Source of the DNA: Dechloromonas sp. A34 | Lineage (GTDB): Bacteria > Pseudomonadota > Gammaproteobacteria > Burkholderiales > Rhodocyclaceae | Length of the DNA: 64,000 bases | Assembly: GCF_026261605.1 (NCBI RefSeq) | Contig: NZ_CP102486.1 | Location: 2,418,001-2,482,000 of the forward strand | Reading direction: 5' to 3' | Shown here: piece by piece, positions 56,195 through 64,000 of the stretch | Numbering within the stretch: the first letter of the stretch is position 1 | Layout: the number at the start of each line of letters is the position of its first letter | Notes under the pieces: model-generated | Seen by the model: only the letters and a program-made list of their open reading frames with translations | Database searches by the model: none | Told to the model about the DNA's origin: nothing | Position numbers and translations under genes: made by a program

Positions 56195-58116
56195 GCCGCC
56201 AGGCTCCCCCGGTCAAGTACGGCATTGTCACCGGCATTGCGAAGGAAAGCCTCGAACATCAGTAGGGTCCAGATTGGGGCGCTGTAATCGCGGCTGCCAT
56301 TGTTGTGATCATTGACTAGCTGCTGCAGATAGTTGCGGTTGAACCAGCCGGTATCGGCCAGCCGGGGGCCGAGGATTGCTTCCTGGACGCGCTGTTTGAG
56401 CGGGCCGCGGAACCAGCGGGCGAGTGGTACCGAGAACCCCATTTTCGGGCGGTAGAGCACGTCCGTCGGGAGGTAAGGTTCCATTGCCTTCTTGAGCAGA
56501 TATTTTCCTTCCTGGCCGCGAATTTTTTGCGATGAACGCAGGGTGGCAAGCCATTCGACCAGCTCGTGGTCCATCAATGGCTCGCGAACTTCCAGCGAGT
56601 GCGCCATGCTGGCCCGGTCAACCTTGGTGTTGATGTCGCCGATCAGGTAAGTCTTGAGATCGAGGTACTGGATCAATGCCAGCGGATCGTCAGTGCCGGC
56701 TTTTGCAGCATGGCCATTGAATATTTCGCTGGCGTCGTAGCCGCCAAGGGCGGATTTCAATTGGTCGCTGAACAACTGGTTGCGCATGGGGGCGCGCAGG
56801 ATGGACACGGAATGAAAGTAGGCTTCGACAGAAGTCCGCGCCATGCCTTCGAAGGTGGTCTTCGCCCTGAAAATGCGTGGTGCCCAGTCCGCTTTCGGGT
56901 ACAGCTTGCCCAGGGTACCAAACACTGGCCGGCGAAGGGCCAAGGGCAGGGCCGAGCGCATCTTCTCTTCCATCAGATGCAAGCGGTAGCGGCGGTAGCC
57001 GCCGAAACTTTCATCGCCGCCATCGCCGGAGAGGGCGACGGTAACGTGCTTGCGGGCGAGCTGACAGACGCGATAGGTGGGGATGGCGGAGCTGTCGGCG
57101 TAGGGTTCGTCGTAGAGCTTTGCCAGTGTATCGATGAGGTCGAAATCGTCGCTTTCGACCACATCCAGGTAATGGTTGGTCTGGTAGCGGTCGGCCACCA
57201 TTTTGGCGAATTCGGATTCGTTGAAGGCCGGGTCGGAGAAGCCGATCGAGCAGGTGTTAACCGCCTTGTTTGAAAGGCCGGCCATCATTGCGACCACGGC
57301 GCTCGAGTCGACGCCGCCGGAGAGGAAGGCGCCAAGCGGGACTTCGGAGATCATCCGCAGGCGGATTGATTCTTCGAGCCGATGGCTGAGTTCGGCCTGG
57401 GCGTCGGCGTCGCTGATCGGGTTGTCGAGGGTGAAGCGGACATCCCAGTATTCGCGGGGTTCGCCAAGCGGCTGGCCGCGGCGGAGCAGCAGGGTGCTGG
57501 CGGGTGGCAACTTTTTGGCCTGCTTGAAGATGGAGCGTGGTTCGGCGACGTAGCCGAGGGCGAAGTATTCTTCGACGGCGCAGGGGGCGATCTCGCGCTT
57601 CAGGCCGCCATGGGCGAGCAGGGACTTGAGTTCGGAGCCGAACAGGAAGTGGCCGTCGTCGAGCAGGGCGTAGAACAGCGGCTTGACGCCCAGGCGGTCG
57701 CGGGCCAGGAACAGGGTTTCGCGGTTGCGGTCCCAGAGTGCAAAGGCAAACATGCCGCGGAAGCGGTCGACGCAGCTTTCACCCCAGGCTTCCCAGGCAT
57801 GCACGATGACTTCGGTATCGCTGCGGGTGTGAAAGGTGTGTCCGAGTGCCTGTAGTTCCGGGATCAGTTCCTGATAATTGTAGATTTCGCCGTTGAAAAC
57901 GACGCAGACGCTCTGGTCTTCGTTGTAGAGCGGTTGCTGGCCGGTCGACAGGTCGATGATCGAGAGCCGGCGGTGGCCGAGCCCGACGCCGGGTTCGACA
58001 TGGGTGCCGCCTTCGTCCGGGCCGCGATGGAGCTGCGATTCGTTCATGCGGTGGAGTACCGCACGGTCGATCTCGCGCTTGCCTCGGGTGTCAAAAATGC
58101 CGGTAATGCCGCACAT
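56191..58116 (-). CDS. XrtA/PEP-CTERM system amidotransferase (Asn synthase, glutamine-hydrolysing), copy B
   Basis: 641 residues starting MCGITGIFDT with the Cys2 nucleophile. HRRLSIIDLSTGQQPL and NGEIYNYQEL complete the glutaminase site; SGGVDSS and LSGDGGDESFGGYRRY mark the synthetase domain. This copy is the closer match to the conserved XrtA amidotransferase. It is coupled by four bases to the Daro_2409-like transferase and lies 12 bases after the next glycosyltransferase. Confidence 0.95.
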   Translation of the reverse strand: MCGITGIFDTRGKREIDRAVLHRMNESQLHRGPDEGGTHVEPGVGLGHRRLSIIDLSTGQQPLYNEDQSVCVVFNGEIYNYQELIPELQALGHTFHTRSDTEVIVHAWEAWGESCVDRFRGMFAFALWDRNRETLFLARDRLGVKPLFYALLDDGHFLFGSELKSLLAHGGLKREIAPCAVEEYFALGYVAEPRSIFKQAKKLPPASTLLLRRGQPLGEPREYWDVRFTLDNPISDADAQAELSHRLEESIRLRMISEVPLGAFLSGGVDSSAVVAMMAGLSNKAVNTCSIGFSDPAFNESEFAKMVADRYQTNHYLDVVESDDFDLIDTLAKLYDEPYADSSAIPTYRVCQLARKHVTVALSGDGGDESFGGYRRYRLHLMEEKMRSALPLALRRPVFGTLGKLYPKADWAPRIFRAKTTFEGMARTSVEAYFHSVSILRAPMRNQLFSDQLKSALGGYDASEIFNGHAAKAGTDDPLALIQYLDLKTYLIGDINTKVDRASMAHSLEVREPLMDHELVEWLATLRSSQKIRGQEGKYLLKKAMEPYLPTDVLYRPKMGFSVPLARWFRGPLKQRVQEAILGPRLADTGWFNRNYLQQLVNDHNNGSRDYSAPIWTLLMFEAFLRNAGDNAVLDRGSLAA

Positions 58117-58128
58117 GGGAGTGTCCTG

Positions 58129-59292
58129 TCAATGCCTGGGGTTTGCACCGGTGCGGCGCAAGAGCTTGTCGTAGGTGCCCTGGTAGGCTGCCACCATGGC
58201 GTTCATGCTGAATTTTTGTTCGATTATCTGGCGTCCGGCTTGGCCCATCGCTTTGACCAGGGCCGGGGCATTGGCCAGGCGGACAATTTCCTTGGCCATG
58301 GCCTCGGGATCGGCGGCGGGAACGATTTCACCGCTTTTTCCGGCGACCACGAGATCGGCGTTGCCGCCGACGGCGGTGGCAATCACCGGCAGTCCGCAGG
58401 CCATGGCTTCGAGGATAGTGTTGGAGATACCTTCGGCCAGCGAGGGCAGGACGAAGCAGTCTAGTCCCCGCATGATTTCGGGAATGTCGCCGCGCTCGCC
58501 GGGAAGCCAGGCCAGTTTGGCAACGCCGGCCTCGTCGAGCAATTTCTGGCATTCGGCCCGCAAGGGGCCGCCGCCGACCATGACCAGGCGCAGGCATTCC
58601 TTAAGCGACGGGTCAATCTCGAGCGCGCGGATGAAGGCGCGGGCTAGGGTGGGCTGATCCTTGACGGTTTGCATGCGCCCGACCGTGCCAATCAGCCAGT
58701 GGCCGGGGCGTGCAAACGGGCAACCGGCAGCTGTCTGCTCGGCCGAACCGGGATGAAAGCGCACGGAGTCGACACCGTTATAGACCTGGAGCACCTTGTT
58801 TTGGGGAACGCGAATTATACCGGTCAGATATTGGGCAAGATCGCGCGAGAGGGCGAGGTAATAACTCACGAACGGGCGGTAGAAGCGCCGGACGCGCTGA
58901 TAGGTGACGTTGGATCCATCGAGGTCGCCGACATCCCGGCCATGTTCGCCATGAATGCGGGCCGGGACGCCGGCTGCCCAGGCCGGCAGCTGAACCTCGA
59001 GCGCCGCCAGGTTCCGGCTATGGACGATGGCCGGGCGCAACTGGCGAAAGAGGCGATAGAGCTTCGGGAATAGCCAGATTCCGTGACCGGGGGCCTTGTT
59101 CAGGGAAATGAACTGGACGTCGTCGCGCAGGATGCGTTTGCGGAAGTCGGTGACTTCGGTTAGGGCAATGACGGCGTGCCGATAGTGCTCGGCCGGCATG
59201 TGGTTGATCAGGTTGACGACGCCGTTTTCCAGACCGCCTGTGTCGAAGCGGTACATCACGTGGGCAACGAGCGGGCGCGGGTCCTTGGTCAT
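58129..59292 (-). CDS. PEP-CTERM/XrtA system glycosyltransferase, TIGR03088-like
   Basis: 387 residues. HVMYRFDTGGLENGVVNLIN at the start, IHGEHGRDVGDLDGSN and the donor domain IGTVGRMQTVKDQPTLARA then FVLPSLAEGISNTILEAMA are diagnostic for this GT4 family. It always sits next to exosortase A; here it overlaps the xrtA stop by four bases. It builds the glycan part of the EPS precursor. Confidence 0.95.
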   Translation of the reverse strand: MTKDPRPLVAHVMYRFDTGGLENGVVNLINHMPAEHYRHAVIALTEVTDFRKRILRDDVQFISLNKAPGHGIWLFPKLYRLFRQLRPAIVHSRNLAALEVQLPAWAAGVPARIHGEHGRDVGDLDGSNVTYQRVRRFYRPFVSYYLALSRDLAQYLTGIIRVPQNKVLQVYNGVDSVRFHPGSAEQTAAGCPFARPGHWLIGTVGRMQTVKDQPTLARAFIRALEIDPSLKECLRLVMVGGGPLRAECQKLLDEAGVAKLAWLPGERGDIPEIMRGLDCFVLPSLAEGISNTILEAMACGLPVIATAVGGNADLVVAGKSGEIVPAADPEAMAKEIVRLANAPALVKAMGQAGRQIIEQKFSMNAMVAAYQGTYDKLLRRTGANPRH

Positions 59293-60821
59293 CGGGCTTG
59301 GCGGGTGGCGTCGAGCAACTGGTTGATCGGGGCAATGGCCTGAGCGGCGAAATCGGGAAGCGTATCGGCGGCCGAGTCGAGGGGGGCGTAAAGCATGATC
59401 ACCGCCGAGTCATCGCCGTGGCCGGACAAGCGTGAGAGTGCAGTATGGAATTTGGCTTCGAAATCGGATGAAGTCAGCTTGCCGTTGATCCAGTACCACT
59501 GCCAGACCACGAGGCGGGATTCTGGACTGGTGTCTTTGCCCAACAGTTCAGCAGTCTGGATGCGCGCAGGGAGACCATTCAGATTGGTTGCGGCAAGCTT
59601 CCTGGCGACTACCGACCAGACTTTGTCATTGCTCACCGCCAAGGTGTTTGTGGAGGTAACCAGCTTGCGTTGGTAGTCCTGGTTCCGGTAATAGCTGATG
59701 TAGAGGCCGACCGGTTTTCCCTGCCGGACGACGGCAATCTGGAGTTCGTCGGACGGGTTGGCATAGGCTGGTTTCCAGCTGGCGAACTGCTGGGTCTCCT
59801 CCCATTCGACCGGCAGTTTCAGTTGTTGCAGGCTAGGTGGCGCCGCCTGATCGGACTTGTTGATGGCGAAATAGCCGAGTGGGCCGACGATGGCCAGAAA
59901 AGCAATGACCAAGGTGGTCAGCCAGATATTTCGGACTGGGAGCGCTGGTTCGGCGGACGGGGTATCTGGCGTGCTGGCCTGTTCTGAGGGCTCTTCGCTC
60001 CAGCGGGCGCCGATCATGAACATGATCATGATGACCAGGCCGAAGAACAGCCAGCCGTAGAGAAGGTGATCGACCCCGACCGCCAGCTTGTTGCCCGACA
60101 GATGGCCGAGCATGACGATCATGTAGGCACGCAGCCAGTTGGCGATGACCGGGACGATGATCGCTACGGCAATGAAAATGAGGCGTCGCCGTAGCGAAAC
60201 ATAATTGAGATAGGCGAATAGGGTGCCGACGGTGACCGATGCGATGATGTAGCGGATACCGCTGCAGGCTTCGACAACCGACCAGTTGCCGGAGGAAATG
60301 ACGAATTGCAGTCCTTCCTGATAGACCGGGATACCGGTGGCACGCAAGGCAAGGACGGTGAACGCGGCGGTCCAATCCATCAGTTTCGGCAGCATGAAAT
60401 CGCCGATCGGGACTGAGAAAAAAAGGAAGGCTAGCGGGAAGGCGATGCGCTTGCTGACTTGTATGCCAAGCAGCGCCATGATGGCCAAGACGAGTGTTGC
60501 GATCAGGGCGAACTGGGTGAGGGCATTGACTGCGGTCAACTCACCGAGCAGCCAGAAAAAGGTGGTAATGACGACCGGGGCGGCGAGTAGGAACGAGGCG
60601 CGTGGTTGTTCGGCCAGTACTTGGGTGCGCTGACGCCAGATCAGCCAGAGTGAGATTGGTGGCACCACGAAGGCATGGGCGTAAGTCTCGGAGCGCAACC
60701 AGATGGTTACCATCGCGCTGGCTGTCTCCCAGTACCAAAAAAGAATCCAGCCGATCAAGGCCAGTAACAGCGGGAGCGCTTGCCGCCATGCTGTCGACAG
60801 TGAAGGCGTCTGTTGGGTCAT
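59289..60821 (-). CDS. xrtA: Exosortase A (XrtA/EpsH) with C-terminal EpsI domain
   Basis: 510 residues: eight or so membrane helices (to ~residue 315) with the catalytic triad C186 (VVEACSGIRY), R231 (ANWLRAY) and H252 (DHLLYGW), then a soluble EpsI-type domain (~330-505). Exosortase A cleaves proteins at C-terminal PEP-CTERM signals and is thought to transfer them, coupling sorting to EPS export. It is coupled by four bases to glycosyltransferases on both sides. No PEP-CTERM protein is encoded in this window, so substrates lie elsewhere in the genome. Confidence 0.97.
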   Translation of the reverse strand: MTQQTPSLSTAWRQALPLLLALIGWILFWYWETASAMVTIWLRSETYAHAFVVPPISLWLIWRQRTQVLAEQPRASFLLAAPVVITTFFWLLGELTAVNALTQFALIATLVLAIMALLGIQVSKRIAFPLAFLFFSVPIGDFMLPKLMDWTAAFTVLALRATGIPVYQEGLQFVISSGNWSVVEACSGIRYIIASVTVGTLFAYLNYVSLRRRLIFIAVAIIVPVIANWLRAYMIVMLGHLSGNKLAVGVDHLLYGWLFFGLVIMIMFMIGARWSEEPSEQASTPDTPSAEPALPVRNIWLTTLVIAFLAIVGPLGYFAINKSDQAAPPSLQQLKLPVEWEETQQFASWKPAYANPSDELQIAVVRQGKPVGLYISYYRNQDYQRKLVTSTNTLAVSNDKVWSVVARKLAATNLNGLPARIQTAELLGKDTSPESRLVVWQWYWINGKLTSSDFEAKFHTALSRLSGHGDDSAVIMLYAPLDSAADTLPDFAAQAIAPINQLLDATRQAR

Positions 60822-62029
60822 CTTGGCTGAGCCGGGTGGGCGGGAAGGTAGCGGTCGATGCCGCTCATGTGTGCTTGCCAGCTGTAGTTGGCAATGACGC
60901 GGGCCCGGGCGGCCTGGCCAATGGCGGCGGCGGTCGACGGATCGGCCAATTGGCGATCGATGGCCGCGATGAATTCGTCGGGAGTCGTTGCCGTGAGTAG
61001 TTCGGTCTCGTTGTCCGCATCGACCGATGCGGCGCAGTCCGTCGTCGCAATGACCGGACGTTCCATGGCCATTGCTTCGAGAACAGTGTTCTGGAGGCCG
61101 GGGACAATGCGTAACGGTGCAACGACGACAGTGGCATACTGGAGATAGGGGCGAACGTCGGAGATGGTGCCGGTCAAAACGACATGATCGCCGGCCAATG
61201 CCAGGACTTCCGGCATCGGGCTGTGGCCGACGACATAGAAACGCAGTTGTGGCCGACGCTGGAGCAGGCCGGGCAGGACTTCACCAACAAACCAGGTAAC
61301 GGCTTCAACATTCGGCCAGTAGTCCATGGCGCCGGTGAAGACAACTGGCACTTCCTCGGTTGCGTAAGGCGAAACGCGCTCGGGGTCGGGTGAGAAAAAA
61401 TCGGCATCGACGCCATTGCTCATGGCTTCAACCCGGACGCTGCATTCGGGGGCCAACTGGGCAAAACGCTCCACTGCGGCGTCCGTGGCGAAGAAGGAAC
61501 GAGACGCCTGGGCGGCCATCTGGCGCTCATAGGCGAGGAGGGTTTCACCTTCGCGCCGATGGAGCCATGATATCGGCCAGCGATACTTGGGCGCGTATTG
61601 GGTCCATTTTGCCGAATCGACATCGATAAAATCGATGAGCACGGGCATGCGTTGCTTGTCTTGGATGTACTGCGCCATTGCCGAGCTGAAGACCACGGCA
61701 GCATCGATTTTTTGATTGCGGCAGGTCGTATTGACCCAGTTCTGAAGGGATGCATCCCGGTAGTAGCGCAGGGTTAGCGGGTCCCCTGCGAGCAGGCCGT
61801 TCAGGCTGCGGATCTTGGCGCGGCGCGGGTCGAGTCGGGCGACATGGAGATCGGCACACATGCCGCGCAAGGTGGCGATGTGAATCTCGTCTTCCGGATC
61901 GTCGATGAAGGTGCCGAGAAAGACGCGGTGGTACTTGGTCAGGTGTTTGAGCAGATTGTACGAACGCACCTTGTCGCCCTTGTTGGGCGGGTAGGGCAGG
62001 CGATGGACGAGGTAGAGGATGTTGGCCAT
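60818..62029 (-). CDS. PEP-CTERM/XrtA system glycosyltransferase, TIGR03087-like, copy B
   Basis: 403 residues. The start LYLVHRLPYPPNKGDKVRSY, FIDVDSAKWTQYAPKY in the middle, and VFTGAMDYWPNVEAVTWF then VVAPLRIVPGLQNTVLEAMA in the donor domain are the family hallmarks. Position beside xrtA marks it as the original core copy, with 51779-52978 as the diverged paralogue. Start overlaps nothing; the FemAB gene ends six bases upstream. Confidence 0.95.
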   Translation of the reverse strand: MANILYLVHRLPYPPNKGDKVRSYNLLKHLTKYHRVFLGTFIDDPEDEIHIATLRGMCADLHVARLDPRRAKIRSLNGLLAGDPLTLRYYRDASLQNWVNTTCRNQKIDAAVVFSSAMAQYIQDKQRMPVLIDFIDVDSAKWTQYAPKYRWPISWLHRREGETLLAYERQMAAQASRSFFATDAAVERFAQLAPECSVRVEAMSNGVDADFFSPDPERVSPYATEEVPVVFTGAMDYWPNVEAVTWFVGEVLPGLLQRRPQLRFYVVGHSPMPEVLALAGDHVVLTGTISDVRPYLQYATVVVAPLRIVPGLQNTVLEAMAMERPVIATTDCAASVDADNETELLTATTPDEFIAAIDRQLADPSTAAAIGQAARARVIANYSWQAHMSGIDRYLPAHPAQPR

Positions 62030-62035
62030 GGCGGC

Positions 62036-63070
62036 TCAGCCCAGGTTGCGGACGATGTGCGGCCCCAGCCAGTTGGCCAGGCCGATCGGCATGCGCCGCC
62101 AGGCTTCGATGAAGAGCTTGTATTTGGCGTTGTTCGGGTTGTTCTGGGGAATGGAGTCGCGCTTGTAGAGGCAGTATTCGTAATGCAGTGGCTGCGGCTC
62201 GAAACCCCAGTTTTTCTTGAAGGCGTAGGGGCCGGTGCCCACCTTGCTGCGTCCGTAATCGAAAAGCTTGATGCCCCGTTCGCAGCTGCGGCGCATCAGC
62301 TCCCAGTATTTGAAGTCGTTGGCAGCGAGGTGGCGGGCACTTTCGTCGTCGCCAGCGTAGTAGGGGAGGACTTCGTCGCGGAAGTAGAAAGAGAGCACAC
62401 TGCTTAGCAACTGGCCGTCGGCTGTCGTTATGGTTAGCACTTCGCAGTCCTTGCCGAATACCCGGAGCAGGGTGTCGAAATAGCGCTTGGGCATGGCCGG
62501 CGTGCCATGGCGATGGACGTTGTCGGCGAAGAGCTTGAAGAAACGGTCCGCGTTGGGGTCGAGCGTGCTGATCAACTCGTTCTTGATGCCCTTGCGGACC
62601 ATGGCGCGCTGCTTGCGCGGGATGGCCAGCATATTGGCCTCGACCTCGGGCTGGATTTCCTTGCGGAAGGTAACGTACAGATCCTGCGTCGGCCATTCGG
62701 CATGGCGCGGATTGATGTTACGGAATTCGAGATGATCGACGCCCAGTCTTTGTGCCCGTTTTTGCGCTTCGCCTTCCAGCAGCTGAGCGGCTTCCTCGCT
62801 GCTCGCAGCGACCCCTCCGTAAACGGCGAAGGGCAGGGCAACCAGAGCGTTGCCGAAAAGCAGGCTATTGACGTGCGCCAGGGGGAGTACGCCCTGGATT
62901 TCGCCGGCCTTCTCCGCATAGAGAAAATAGGTCGGATGACGGAAGACGTCCTGGATGATGCCCTGCCAGTCGGCGCGGTGAAAGAAGGTGGCCTGCTTGC
63001 TGGCGAAAACGAATTCGTCCCAGCGTTTTGCGCTTCCGGCATCGGAAGTGTCCAGCTGCTTGATGATCAT
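62036..63070 (-). CDS. FemAB family XrtA/PEP-CTERM system-associated protein
   Basis: 344 residues from ATG 63070; the frame continues upstream but overlaps the deacetylase and is not family-like. Two GNAT-like halves: FASKQATFFHRADWQGIIQD and LPFAVYGGVAA in the first, then IPRKQRAMVRKG, LPYYAGDDESARHL and LFDYGRSKVGTGPYAFKKNWGF in the second. FemAB proteins transfer aminoacyl groups; here an amino acid may be added to the polymer or its precursor. The acceptor is unknown. Confidence 0.94.
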   Translation of the reverse strand: MIIKQLDTSDAGSAKRWDEFVFASKQATFFHRADWQGIIQDVFRHPTYFLYAEKAGEIQGVLPLAHVNSLLFGNALVALPFAVYGGVAASSEEAAQLLEGEAQKRAQRLGVDHLEFRNINPRHAEWPTQDLYVTFRKEIQPEVEANMLAIPRKQRAMVRKGIKNELISTLDPNADRFFKLFADNVHRHGTPAMPKRYFDTLLRVFGKDCEVLTITTADGQLLSSVLSFYFRDEVLPYYAGDDESARHLAANDFKYWELMRRSCERGIKLFDYGRSKVGTGPYAFKKNWGFEPQPLHYEYCLYKRDSIPQNNPNNAKYKLFIEAWRRMPIGLANWLGPHIVRNLG

Positions 63071-63075
63071 GGGGC

Positions 63076-63915
63076 TCAGATCTGGTCGAGGAAGAGCTCG
63101 TCCATCCGGCCCCAGGCGAAATCGGCCAGCAGACGATGGAGACGATGCTCCATGCGGTGGATATTGACGTAATGGCGAAAACGGGTTTTGGCGCCGATGC
63201 CCGGGATGCGCGGTTGTCCTGGGTCGATTTCCCAGGGATGGAAATAGAAAACCGCGGAAAGCTGATCGACCGTATTGACGCGCCGGATCATCCAGCGCGA
63301 GATGCCGTAGGGCATCAGGCGAAAATAGCCGCCGCCGCTGGCCGGCCAGTTGCGGTTGAAAAGGCGCAGGGTGGTGACCGGGATTTCGAGAAGCTTGCCG
63401 ATCCGGTGCGCGTGGCGCGGGGCATCGGGCATGCCGTAGTGGTCGTGGCGGATGGGATAAATACTCGAACTGTAGTGATAGCCGGCACGCTCCAGGCATT
63501 CAAAGGCCCAGAGATTCTTTTCGCCGATCGAAAAGCTGGGCGCGCGATAACCTTTGACTTCGCAGCCGGCAAGGTCTTCCAGAATCAGTTTGGCGACCTG
63601 AACGTCGGAGAAGAATCCCTCGGGAGTTTGGTCGCTGGCCCGTTCATGGCCGTAGCCATGGCTGGCGACTTCATGTCCATTGGCGGCGATCCGCCGGATG
63701 ACCTCCGGGTAACGCTCGGCGACCCAGCCCAATGTGAAGAAGGTGGCTTTGGTCCCGTGCTCGTCGAGCATGGCCAGAATGCAGTCGACATTACGTTCGA
63801 TGCGGCACTCGCGGATCGGCCAATCGCTGCGCGGGATATGTGGAGCAAACGCCGAAACCTGAAAATAGTCTTCGACATCGATGGTGAGCGCATTGATCGG
63901 CGGCTGGGCTGGCAT
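63076..63915 (-). CDS. XrtA system polysaccharide deacetylase
   Basis: 279 residues. TIDVEDYFQVSAF holds the first metal and base aspartates, ATFFTLGWVAERYPEVIRRI follows, and SHGYGHERASD gives the metal histidines, in the order typical of the exosortase A deacetylase. It removes N-acetyl groups from the nascent polymer. It lies 5 bases before the FemAB gene and 14 bases after an upstream gene that leaves the window. Confidence 0.95.
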   Translation of the reverse strand: MPAQPPINALTIDVEDYFQVSAFAPHIPRSDWPIRECRIERNVDCILAMLDEHGTKATFFTLGWVAERYPEVIRRIAANGHEVASHGYGHERASDQTPEGFFSDVQVAKLILEDLAGCEVKGYRAPSFSIGEKNLWAFECLERAGYHYSSSIYPIRHDHYGMPDAPRHAHRIGKLLEIPVTTLRLFNRNWPASGGGYFRLMPYGISRWMIRRVNTVDQLSAVFYFHPWEIDPGQPRIPGIGAKTRFRHYVNIHRMEHRLHRLLADFAWGRMDELFLDQI

Positions 63916-63929
63916 CGGTGCGGTGTCGG

Positions 63930-64000
63930 TCAGCCGTTCGATCCGGCGTGGCGCGCCAATAGCCAGCTGGCCATATCTTCGGCAATACGCTCGGCAGTGC
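63930..64000 (-). CDS. C-terminal end of an upstream gene, possibly the XrtA-associated ATPase (partial)
   Basis: The last 22 codons before TGA at 63930 read as a helical tail (TAERIAEDMASWLLARHAG). The stop is 14 bases before the deacetylase ATG, the spacing of an operon partner. In related XrtA loci this position holds the XrtA-associated ATPase or a chain-length protein, but the fragment is too short to identify. Confidence 0.4.
   Translation of the reverse strand, partial: TAERIAEDMASWLLARHAGSNG

Noticed and set aside
61545..62696. 383-codon minus-strand frame across the GT and FemAB genes
   Set aside because: Composition is Arg/His/Pro/Gln-rich and it is a frame shadow of two confident genes.
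63071..63499. N-terminal extension of the FemAB-like protein
   Set aside because: It overlaps the well-defined XrtA deacetylase and the family starts at MIIKQL.

Overview
The window looks like part of a chromosome of a floc- or biofilm-forming betaproteobacterium of the Rhodocyclales type (Dechloromonas, Azonexus and Zoogloea relatives). This is inferred from family recognition and from moderately high GC, with AT-richer stretches near 6.2-9.4 kb and 32-42 kb. No database search was run. Almost all of it is one large exopolysaccharide and protein-sorting locus of the exosortase A (XrtA, EpsH) / PEP-CTERM type.

Left part, 0-6.2 kb, + strand: a patatin-like phospholipase with a cyclic-nucleotide sensor domain (cut by the window edge), a one-module NRPS (C-A-T-TE) and a TVP38/TMEM64 membrane protein. 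Next, 6.3-21.5 kb, - strand: a four-gene HprK-related kinase A / PqqD-like / nucleotidyltransferase cassette headed by an unknown secreted-looking protein behind a good sigma-54 promoter; a serine protease and a lytic transglycosylase; a TviB-like nucleotide-sugar dehydrogenase; the regulators prsT, prsR and prsK; and the priming sugar transferase. An IS3-family element sits exactly between codons 1 and 2 of the priming transferase and separates prsK, prsR and prsT from their native upstream region.

Middle, 22-30.4 kb: the exosortase A-associated acyl-chemistry set, namely a FeeM-like acyltransferase with a PilZ tail, a PLP decarboxylase, an acyl-CoA ligase, an acyl carrier protein and two alpha/beta hydrolases, followed by a glycosyltransferase and a GNAT-like protein. 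From 30.4 to 50.4 kb lies what looks like the strain-variable polysaccharide island: Asn-synthase-like protein, TPR protein, heparinase-like protein, flippase, glycosyltransferase, FkbM methyltransferase, secreted kelch protein, deacetylase, PaaK-like ligase, O-ligase/polymerase, a transglutaminase-glycosyltransferase fusion, an SGNH esterase and an MBOAT acyltransferase.

From 50.4 to 64 kb is a tightly overlapping - strand operon: algD, XrtA-type glycosyltransferases alternating with two amidotransferases, exosortase A itself, a FemAB-like protein and the XrtA deacetylase. The transport genes (Wza, Wzc and others) expected in such loci are not seen and probably lie beyond 64 kb. No PEP-CTERM substrate protein is encoded here.

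Taken together the genes suggest an acidic, O-acetylated, partly amidated exopolysaccharide, made from a lipid-linked precursor under PrsK/PrsR/sigma-54 control and coupled to XrtA protein sorting. Five genes (prsK, the TPR gene, the kelch gene, a deacetylase and the transglutaminase fusion) are each broken by what looks like one missing base, at or near a short homopolymer. That pattern points to assembly errors more than to gene decay. Coordinates and products for these five are given for the restored reading.
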